This document shows positions 1 to 5,746 of a stretch of DNA of 17,524 bases, piece after piece. Every line of letters starts with the position of its first letter. The stretch's first letter is position 1. The notes beneath the pieces were generated by a model that did not search any database, was not told the origin of the DNA, and was given only the letters and a program-made list of their open reading frames with translations. The position numbers and the translations under genes were made by a program. The stretch is from JAKACU01 sp021821185 (GTDB lineage Bacteria; Bacillota; Bacilli; Alicyclobacillales; SLC66), in NCBI GenBank assembly GCA_027343965.1, contig DAHWJX010000069.1:1-17524 (forward strand), given 5' to 3'.

Positions 1-418
1 AAGGCAGGTATTGTGAAGCGGTTGACAATGCCACCACATCTGAACTAGGTGTTCCTGATCCGCTATAGGCTGCAATCGTAACAACACTACCGACAGGGTA
101 CCAATTGACGCGGTCGCGGCTCCACATGGGCTGAATGGAAACGGCTTCGTTGAGCGTGGATGTAATAAGTGCCGTTTTATACACCGCATACACTTGATCG
201 TAAGGTGTATCAGTAGGGTTGTTCCCACTCGGCTCCTGCGACATGTGCGCGTTGGTATCCGTGATAGCTAGCGCATTAAACAAAACTGATTCGCCGTAGG
301 TCAACATGACGAGATTACCGCCTTGTTGACCGCCGCCGTTCACATCCTGTTCTCGCGGTACCCAATTCCATTGTCTTTTTTCCGGTTCCGCGATGGGAAA
401 AGTAAAACTCAAACCCAT
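1..418 (-). CDS. Beta-rich head-region protein (C-terminus beyond the window)
   Basis: A frame starting at ATG 418 stays open to the left edge, giving 139 codons, so the C-terminus is missing. It begins MGLSFTFPIAEPEKRQWNWV and includes WSRDRVNWYPVGSVV near residues 99-113, which parallels WEDYDGITYYPIGTI in the protein at 1091-1600. Content is strand-rich with no helix or signal peptide. The ribosome site is GGAAGG, some 15 bases upstream, which is a bit far; an in-frame TTG two codons on is an alternative. It follows the previous stop by six bases. The similarity to the 1091-1600 protein suggests paralogous beta-sandwich virion proteins. Confidence 0.65.
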   Translation of the reverse strand, partial: MGLSFTFPIAEPEKRQWNWVPREQDVNGGGQQGGNLVMLTYGESVLFNALAITDTNAHMSQEPSGNNPTDTPYDQVYAVYKTALITSTLNEAVSIQPMWSRDRVNWYPVGSVVTIAAYSGSGTPSSDVVALSTASQYLP

Positions 419-424
419 CGTTCA

Positions 425-766
425 TCACTCTACCTTCCATTGAAACGTCAAAGAAGCTGCTGATCCAAGCACGTAAATATTCGTGCTATCGAACGGATCG
501 CTTGCTTGCAAGTAGACCACGCCATTGCTTGTTGGCGTCAATGTTACGAAGTTCGGCGTGGTTCCAAATCCGTGAGGAATAGCGGTCACGTCGCCGACCG
601 TGGCGCTCGTTGCACCACTGCCATTGTTGTTGAGCAAGTTGTTAAACGTTACACTACCTTGCGGCAACGCCATGTCCATCACAAGATCACCTTGAACGCC
701 TGTGCGAGTCATGGGATACAACGCGCTAAAACGATCTTTATAATTCGGTTCTACGAATCCCGGCAA
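425..766 (-). CDS. Beta-rich protein, possible decoration or fibre
   Basis: A 113-residue protein from TTG 766, with GAGGTG about seven bases upstream and two bases after the previous stop. The C-terminal half has a familiar phage-fibre-like pattern, IPHGFGTTPNFVTLTP followed by a strand-turn pair and an ending SAASLTFQWKVE (aromatic-Lys terminus). The first half is Asn/Gly/Ser-rich with LLNNNGSGATSATVGD. The HG-[F/L]-G-x-x-P motif is frequent in tail-fibre and head-decoration proteins. Together with the neighbours on both sides, it suggests a set of surface proteins of the virion. Tail fibre is less likely here because tail genes have not begun. Confidence 0.7.
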   Translation of the reverse strand: MPGFVEPNYKDRFSALYPMTRTGVQGDLVMDMALPQGSVTFNNLLNNNGSGATSATVGDVTAIPHGFGTTPNFVTLTPTSNGVVYLQASDPFDSTNIYVLGSAASLTFQWKVE

Positions 767-768
767 AT

Positions 769-1074
769 TTATTCACCTCGTTTCCGCGTGGTTGAACGAA
801 CAACCTTTTTCACTGGCGATGGTTCTGCATCCGGCAACTCGATCGACGACTGTTCGTCCGTATCATCTATCAGTTCATCCGGCATCAGACGAATCACCTC
901 TTCTTGCGGATCAGGCAACGTCTCGATCACAAAATGAAAATCGCGCAATCGTTCCAGTTCTCTGTCCGTCAAGTGGTCGGCGTTCGCCCACCCTTTAGCG
1001 TCAAAGACTAATTCGTGTTCAATCACACGCAATTTGTGTAACTTCGCAGCGTTCGCCGCGTGTACTCGTTTCAT
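769..1074 (-). CDS. Hypothetical head-region protein
   Basis: A 101-residue protein starting at ATG 1074 with AAGGGG about ten bases before it. It begins MKRVHAANAAKLHKLRVIEH and contains a helical core (LTDRELERLRDFHFVIETLP), an acidic middle (PDELIDDTDEQSSIELPDAE) and a basic end (KKVVRSTTRKRGE). Small helical proteins in this place in phage genomes are often head-tail connectors or adaptors, but the sequence does not match one that I recognise. The stop TAA is two bases from the TTG of the next gene, whose ribosome site lies inside its last codons. Confidence 0.7.
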   Translation of the reverse strand: MKRVHAANAAKLHKLRVIEHELVFDAKGWANADHLTDRELERLRDFHFVIETLPDPQEEVIRLMPDELIDDTDEQSSIELPDAEPSPVKKVVRSTTRKRGE

Positions 1075-1090
1075 TGTTCGTACGCCCCTT

Positions 1091-1600
1091 TTATTTCATT
1101 TGAAGCGCTACAGAACATTCTGCGCTACCGACTACCGTCCACTTCACGCGCCCCGCCATCCCGTATTCATCGACAGAAAACACGACAGGCCCGTTGCTCG
1201 TGACTTCGCCGATGGTGCCTATCGGATAGTAGGTTATCCCGTCGTAATCTTCCCACGCGAACGTAACCGATCCGCCGCTCGATAGATTCGACACATTCAC
1301 CATGAGCGAACCTTGCGAAAAAACACCGACTGTCACAGGTGCGGATGATCCGTTGGTTGTGAGTGTTGTTTCCGTCAGGATCGGATACGTCACGGGATAA
1401 AAAGAGCCACTCGATGTGCCGAACGTGTTAAAATTCGTCACGCACAACGAGCCGTTAGCTAGGTTTTCGCCCAAAATACGGCTCGTCAGCACATCGGAAG
1501 GGTTAAACATCGCGCTTGTATTAGGCAACAATTCTTGCGGTATAGGAATGTCTGTAACATTGATGCTAGCCGTTGAACTATTGAGGATTGTCCAACTCAC
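1091..1600 (-). CDS. Beta-rich protein, possible head decoration
   Basis: A 169-residue protein starting MSWTILNSSTASINVTDIPI at GTG 1600, with a GGGGG site eight bases before it. It follows the capsid gene at 15 bases. Sequence is almost all strands and turns, rich in Ser, Thr, Asn and Gly, with FAWEDYDGITYYPIGTIGEV (about 114-133) and a closing GRVKWTVVGSAECSVALQ. The same W-x3/4-D-x3-Y-P-[I/V]-G pattern appears in the protein at the left edge. No signal peptide or helix is evident. Proteins of this kind right after the capsid gene are often decoration or head-fibre proteins; I infer that from position and composition only. Confidence 0.75.
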   Translation of the reverse strand: MSWTILNSSTASINVTDIPIPQELLPNTSAMFNPSDVLTSRILGENLANGSLCVTNFNTFGTSSGSFYPVTYPILTETTLTTNGSSAPVTVGVFSQGSLMVNVSNLSSGGSVTFAWEDYDGITYYPIGTIGEVTSNGPVVFSVDEYGMAGRVKWTVVGSAECSVALQMK

Positions 1601-1615
1601 AGGACATACCCCCTA

Positions 1616-3145
1616 TTAGGTCAACAGAACAGGAGCAATCTCACCGTTTGGAATTTGCACATTTTTGATGACTACGCAACGAGACGGCACGTAAATCAAA
1701 GGTGCGCCAATGAGAGCGACAGCGAAGTAACGAGCCAATGCAGGAATAGGCAATGGCCATTTGAAGAATGGCAACAATTGTTTGAACACAACGCCTTCTT
1801 CTGCATCGTGATTGATGACAAACACATCAAACGCCCCGGCAACTGTGATGTTTTCGTCTGTGAAGGATTGCGTGGTTCCGCTACCCGAATCCGCAACACG
1901 CTCTAATGGCAAGAAAGCCCCACCATTCATAGAACGATAGATTTGGTAGTAGTTAGCCCCATTTGATCCTGTGACACGATTCCACATGACTGTTACGGAT
2001 TCCCCTGCGCCGACGGTTACAGTCGTGGTAGATACGGAATTTTGGGAAGGCCCATAACTATTGACCGCCGCAATTTGATAAGTGACAGGGCCACCGTTAT
2101 AACCAACCCCATAGCTAGATGAATTGGGAGGTGTCGCCCATTTTGACGTAGCTAAGTTAGGATCTTCGGCTGTGGTCGTATTCAACGTTGCCGTCGGGCT
2201 TTGTGGAACGGTAGGCGCGTTTTGAATAGCCACTTGAACAGGACGATCCAAATTCAAGAAGATATCGTTCGTGAATGGCAAGAAACCATATGTCGAATTG
2301 TATCCTCCGATTGGTGTACCCATGTTCAGTGAACCTTCGCGCATCAATGCTTGTTGATCGATGGCGTAACGTTGTGCAGGTGCCCACATTTTCGAGAAGT
2401 ACGACTGTACGATTGGCGACATGTAGACGCTGTGACGACCTGCGGAAATCTCACCTGCATTGTCTTGAATAGCTTGTGCTGCATTTTCAAGCAAGTCAGG
2501 TGTAACAGGGCCTGCGCCAGCATCAATCACGATGTTAGTAAACCCATTCGTTGAGGCGAAGTTTTCGACGATTTTTTTAATGCCGTCAAATGCGGATGGC
2601 AATAACGATGAGTCACCGTAAAACATATTGCGTTCTACGCCACGCAGCAAGTAGCGTGTAGCGTTGTTGATCTGCAACGCCTCGGCACTACCACCAATGA
2701 CCTCAGTGGACATGATGGCAATATCCGTTGCGTATGCAGTGGCCATGTATTTCATCGGGACTTGGACACGCGAGAATGTGGAATCATTACCAGCGGGTGT
2801 TGCCATCGCGCTGGTAAACACGCCACCCTGCGTGCCATAGTCGAGGAGTTGATCGTACTCTTCCGTCATGGCGTAGGCTTCTTGTTTTGCGATATTTCTC
2901 CACAACTTAATATTTTGCATCTTGAATGACACGTTTTTGAGTGTGCGTGCCAAGGATTGCGGGATAAGGGAACTACCATCACCAGGGCCTCCAGGAGTTG
3001 ACGGAGAAGCCACAAGTGCTTTTTGTAAGCGGTCGAATGTTGTGTTGCTGATACTACCGCTCATATAGGTGCCAGATAAACCACCACCGCTATCCATTTG
3101 TAACGATTTACTGATCTGACGCAATTCTTGTTCAACTGCTGCCAA
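1616..3145 (-). CDS. Major capsid protein (HK97 fold) with an Ig/FN3-like insertion
   Basis: A 509-residue protein from TTG 3145 (AAAAGGTGGTG six bases upstream). It forms the capsid shell. Numbering from that start: the N-terminus to about 42 (ISKSLQ at 11-16, LQKALVAS at 40-47) is probably a cleaved delta-like domain; A43 would be the new end. SFKMQNIKLWRNIAKQEAY and EEYDQLLDYG (about 73-104) and DGIKKIVENF (187-196) resemble capsid proteins of large Firmicute phages such as SPO1 and Twort. An Ig/FN3-like insertion lies at about 310-434 (PTVPQSPTATL start, VTYQIAAVNSYG, ESVTVMWNRV, YYQIYRSMNGG, SFTDEN). The shell fold then resumes with DVFVINHDAEEG. Inserted domains usually project outside the capsid. 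Family and insertion are read from sequence, not from a search. Confidence 0.9.
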   Translation of the reverse strand: MAAVEQELRQISKSLQMDSGGGLSGTYMSGSISNTTFDRLQKALVASPSTPGGPGDGSSLIPQSLARTLKNVSFKMQNIKLWRNIAKQEAYAMTEEYDQLLDYGTQGGVFTSAMATPAGNDSTFSRVQVPMKYMATAYATDIAIMSTEVIGGSAEALQINNATRYLLRGVERNMFYGDSSLLPSAFDGIKKIVENFASTNGFTNIVIDAGAGPVTPDLLENAAQAIQDNAGEISAGRHSVYMSPIVQSYFSKMWAPAQRYAIDQQALMREGSLNMGTPIGGYNSTYGFLPFTNDIFLNLDRPVQVAIQNAPTVPQSPTATLNTTTAEDPNLATSKWATPPNSSSYGVGYNGGPVTYQIAAVNSYGPSQNSVSTTTVTVGAGESVTVMWNRVTGSNGANYYQIYRSMNGGAFLPLERVADSGSGTTQSFTDENITVAGAFDVFVINHDAEEGVVFKQLLPFFKWPLPIPALARYFAVALIGAPLIYVPSRCVVIKNVQIPNGEIAPVLLT

Positions 3146-3151
3146 CGAAAA

Positions 3152-3162
3152 CACCACCTTTT
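3152..3162 (-). promoter_or_regulatory. Ribosome site fixing the capsid protein start
   Basis: AAAAGGTGGTG on the minus strand is a near match to the anti-Shine-Dalgarno tail (one T for A). It ends six bases before the TTG at 3145. Two GTG codons at 3157 and 3154 that would extend the capsid frame are inside this site, so neither can be the true start. Confidence 0.7.
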
Positions 3163-3170
3163 AAGGGATC

Positions 3171-3193
3171 AAAAAAGCCGCCATCTAGGCGAC
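3171..3193 (-). terminator. Terminator-like hairpin before the capsid gene
   Basis: On the minus strand GTCGCC (3193-3188) pairs with GGCGGC (3182-3177) across a five-base loop TAGAT, with one U-G wobble, and is followed by six T (A at 3171-3176 on the plus strand). The U-G wobble works only in the minus-strand transcript, which supports orientation. It lies 29 bases after the scaffold stop. Between them is a weak dyad, ACAAC...GTTGT (3201-3205 and 3213-3217). No promoter is evident before the capsid gene. Confidence 0.6.
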
Positions 3194-3222
3194 TGTGATA
3201 ACAACATTTATAGTTGTCGAAA

Positions 3223-4416
3223 CTACATGAGTTGAGCTTTAATTAGCGCTTGTTTAGCTGTTTGCGATAAATAGTTAATCGCGTTCAGTCCGTCGTTTTC
3301 AAGCATGATAATGTCGCGATTGAGAACCGGATCACCGCCATTGACATAGGCTTCTTCTAACACATCAAATGCCTTGGTTAAATCCATGTTGCGCTCAGGT
3401 ACTGCAATCTGTGTGGTGCGTGGAGATTGACCATAAGCCACAGACTTGCGAACAGATGCACTTTGTGGTGCTACTGGTTGAATAGGCGCATCTGACTGAA
3501 CGCCAGCGATTTGCATTTGAGATGCAACAAGGGCTTTCGCCATTTGCCGATTCTCTTGCTGAACCAACTTGCGCAACTTCTGATTCTCTAGCCGCAAACT
3601 GCGAACTTCTGCGACTACATGTTCTTGCATGTCGAAGACGGCATCCGTCAACGATTTAATGAACTCATTGCCATCCACGTATTTCATGGCATCTGCCCCC
3701 AGTGCTTTGCGTACTTGTCTGCGGCGTCGAATGGATTTCTCGACATTGAGAACATCTTCTGCGTCATCCTCTTCGTCGTCGGCGTCATCATCTTCCGGTT
3801 CGTCGTCGGCTCGTGATTTGCGTACTTTGCGCGATTTCTTTACCTTCCGTTTCCGGCGGTCGTCGTCGTCAAATTCTTCGTCTTCGTCATCATCGTCTGA
3901 CAAGTCTACGAAATCCTCGTCCATGTCTCCGCGAGATGTTGCGTTTGACTTTGCTACTTTGCGACGTTTGTGTTTCTTGACGGTGACGTATTCGTCGTCG
4001 TCATCAGGCAGGTCGAGCGATTCTAAGTCTTCTTCGTCCAAGTCATCGTCGTCCGCGAATGGGTCATACACGCCAGGCACGCCGTCATGTCCTGCACGAT
4101 TGTCTTCCCACTGCTGATCGTCGTAATCTTCCGGTGTATCGTCGTAGTCATTGACGAAATCCTCCGGTGATTGCGTGGTCAGCTGTGTTGCGTCTTCCCA
4201 ATCGTCTAGTTGATCGTTAGAGCGTTGTGCTTCACGATCAAACACGGCTGGATATTGCACCTTGCCTTTGACCTTTCTACTTGCTGCATTGCTTTGACGT
4301 TGGGGAAGTTTCGCCCCTCCGTTTGGGTCTTTCGGTGCTACAACCACTGATTTGTTAAGTTGAGATTGCACCAACCTATCAAAATCAGTAAGCACACGCT
4401 TTTGCTGCTTCGACAT
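3223..4416 (-). CDS. Scaffold-like, highly acidic head assembly protein
   Basis: A 397-residue protein between the protease and the capsid gene, the usual scaffold place. Most of residues 70-220 is a patchwork of Asp/Glu runs and Lys/Arg patches (DDDDLDEEDLES, KKHKRRKVAK, DDDDEDEEFDDDD, RRKRKVKKSRKVRKSR, DDEPEDDDADDEEDD), so it is probably disordered. Residues 258-300 form a heptad-rich coiled coil (VAEVRSLRLENQKLRKLVQQ), typical of scaffolds. Candidate protease motifs K-[S/A]-[V/L/I] occur at 22-24, 227-229, 237-239, 254-256, 294-296 (KALVAS) and 324-326. ATG at 4416 has GGGAGG eight bases upstream. The C-terminal 50 residues may bind the capsid protein, as in other scaffolds. No direct homologue is recognised; the role comes from position, composition and coiled coil. 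Confidence 0.8.
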   Translation of the reverse strand: MSKQQKRVLTDFDRLVQSQLNKSVVVAPKDPNGGAKLPQRQSNAASRKVKGKVQYPAVFDREAQRSNDQLDDWEDATQLTTQSPEDFVNDYDDTPEDYDDQQWEDNRAGHDGVPGVYDPFADDDDLDEEDLESLDLPDDDDEYVTVKKHKRRKVAKSNATSRGDMDEDFVDLSDDDDEDEEFDDDDRRKRKVKKSRKVRKSRADDEPEDDDADDEEDDAEDVLNVEKSIRRRRQVRKALGADAMKYVDGNEFIKSLTDAVFDMQEHVVAEVRSLRLENQKLRKLVQQENRQMAKALVASQMQIAGVQSDAPIQPVAPQSASVRKSVAYGQSPRTTQIAVPERNMDLTKAFDVLEEAYVNGGDPVLNRDIIMLENDGLNAINYLSQTAKQALIKAQLM

Positions 4417-4431
4417 GTTTTTGTCCTCCCT

Positions 4432-5409
4432 TTACTGATCCTCTTGACGCAAAAGGCTCAAAATTGCGTTGACTTCTGCCCCACGTCTGTGTTCGCACTG
4501 ATAAAAATGATTGGCCGCCCCGCGTGCTCCGCCCTTAATCTGTCCGTCGTTTGTAATATGCGGACAATCAGGGTGACTGCTTTTGTAGCTAATAAGATGA
4601 TCGCGAATGACATCCAACGGGTGACCGCGCGATCCGCCTGATAAGCTGCGCTTGAGTTTCTGTATACTCTTGAGAAGCGGCTTTTCGCGAGTGGTTGCAT
4701 ACCAAGCACACCATGACGCCTGCGATTCGTTTAAGTCGTATACATCCTCAAAATAAGCCAATTGTTGATCGGCTCGCAGTTGGCCATTCGGATAGAAATA
4801 AGGGTTGTGCGACTTAATAATCACGTTGCGTTCGGAAATGTCGGTAACATCTTTCACCCACCCTAGCACCGCTCGTCTGCGTTGATCGACGGGCTGATAC
4901 GATACACTTGCCCCTGCCGCTAATGATTTAGCGAAATCAACAAACGTGCCAGGATGCACGGGTGTAGGCGTTAAAGCCACGTTGCGAATAAAAGCACGTT
5001 TGATCCTCGACGGGTCTTTAGGGTCATATTCCTTCACGACGCCTTCGATAGACATGCCATACCTACGCGCCCAGCCCGACTCTTTCATGGCTTTCATTTG
5101 ATCCACAACTTTTGCCATCAAGGGCGTTTTCAGCGCCTTCCACTTGAGCCAAAAACCATTCCTGTCGATTTTCCCATCGAGCGGAATACCAACGATCGTT
5201 GATGCATCATGATCGTAATTGATGAATCCGCCAGCGCCAGGAGGTAGCCCTTTGCCTAACAGATAGTCGATTTCTAAACCATCAGGAATCGTTTCTTCAC
5301 CCTGCAAATCTCTTCCGGGCAATGATGCTAAACCCTCAAATACCCAATCGCCATCCTTGTCTTGCTCGGCTTTCATGATGGTCGCCCCAAAATGAAACGA
5401 CTGATCCAT
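4432..5409 (-). CDS. Prohead maturation protease (HK97 gp4/S78 type) with C-terminal extension
   Basis: A 325-residue serine protease that trims procapsid proteins during maturation. Matching elements are the N-terminal FEGLASLPGRDLQGE (24-38), FINYDHD (62-68) with likely catalytic H67, RYGMSIEG (116-123) with likely catalytic S120, and VALTPTPVHPGT (144-155). These positions are close to H65 and S115 of HK97 gp4. The core ends near residue 160 at FVDFAKSLAAG, where K161-S162-L may be a self-cleavage site. The remaining 160 residues are unusual and hold C282-x-H284 and C305-x-H307, a possible metal site, and further KS motifs at 247-248. ATG at 5409 has GGAGGTGAG upstream. The next gene starts 15 bases after the stop. 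Assignment to the S78 family is confident, cleavage sites are inference. Confidence 0.88.
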   Translation of the reverse strand: MDQSFHFGATIMKAEQDKDGDWVFEGLASLPGRDLQGEETIPDGLEIDYLLGKGLPPGAGGFINYDHDASTIVGIPLDGKIDRNGFWLKWKALKTPLMAKVVDQMKAMKESGWARRYGMSIEGVVKEYDPKDPSRIKRAFIRNVALTPTPVHPGTFVDFAKSLAAGASVSYQPVDQRRRAVLGWVKDVTDISERNVIIKSHNPYFYPNGQLRADQQLAYFEDVYDLNESQASWCAWYATTREKPLLKSIQKLKRSLSGGSRGHPLDVIRDHLISYKSSHPDCPHITNDGQIKGGARGAANHFYQCEHRRGAEVNAILSLLRQEDQ

Positions 5410-5439
5410 GTTGTCGTCTCACCTCCTCTCGGTAGCATG

Positions 5440-5471
5440 AAAAAAGCGCCTTGGCTCACTCGCCTTAGCGC
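5440..5471 (-). terminator. Terminator-like hairpin before the protease gene
   Basis: On the minus strand GCGC (5471-5468) pairs with GCGC (5449-5446), then three unpaired positions, then GGC with GCC (5464-5462 with 5455-5453) around a six-base loop, followed by six T (A at 5440-5445 on the plus strand). The stem begins right after the stop codon of the 86-residue gene. The internal mismatches make it weaker than the one at 12925-12977. The protease gene starts 30 bases later with no clear promoter between. Confidence 0.6.
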
Positions 5472-5472
5472 A

Positions 5473-5733
5473 TTACGCTTGCTTATTGATCCTGCTTTTT
5501 CTGCCGCTCGATACTCGTATAGCTTTCTCGGGCAACGTCTCTTCTCTTTCGGCGCTTTCCTCTATGTCTCCATCCTCTTCCACCGGCATGACGCCAAAAT
5601 CCATGCGTAGTCGTAAGCGATCCTCTGAGTCGTCATTAGCGTAATCACGGTAAAACTCAAGCATGTGAATGAGTGATGCGATTTCATCCTCGGAGCACTC
5701 GAAACGATAACGGCTTACTTTTTGTATTTTCAA
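5473..5733 (-). CDS. Hypothetical 86-residue protein
   Basis: A small acidic-to-basic protein starting at TTG 5733, preceded by AAAGGAG nine bases upstream, and following the helicase gene at 13 bases. It begins MKIQKVSRYRFECSEDEI, with an N-terminal strand and a helix (EIASLIHMLEFYRDYAND), then an acidic middle (PVEEDGDIEESAEREE) and a basic end (VSSGRKSRINKQA). No family is recognised. The gene is followed directly by a hairpin terminator, so it ends the helicase transcription unit. It could be a helicase partner, but only by position. Confidence 0.65.
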   Translation of the reverse strand: MKIQKVSRYRFECSEDEIASLIHMLEFYRDYANDDSEDRLRLRMDFGVMPVEEDGDIEESAEREETLPEKAIRVSSGRKSRINKQA

Positions 5734-5746
5734 GAGTTATTCTCCT

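Noticed and set aside
506..937. A plus-strand open frame of 143 residues
   Set aside because: It is antisense to two coupled minus-strand genes that have ribosome sites; its composition looks random and it has no start signal.
2573..2579. A run of seven A in the capsid gene (minus strand) as a frameshift site
   Set aside because: The reading frame gives T AAA AAA A, not an X XXY YYZ heptamer in phase, and no downstream alternative frame is long.
3629..4117. A plus-strand Ser-rich open frame of 162 residues
   Set aside because: It is the antisense of Asp/Glu-rich scaffold codons; the Ser runs come from GAC/GAT/GAA repeats, and there is no ribosome site or context on the plus strand.
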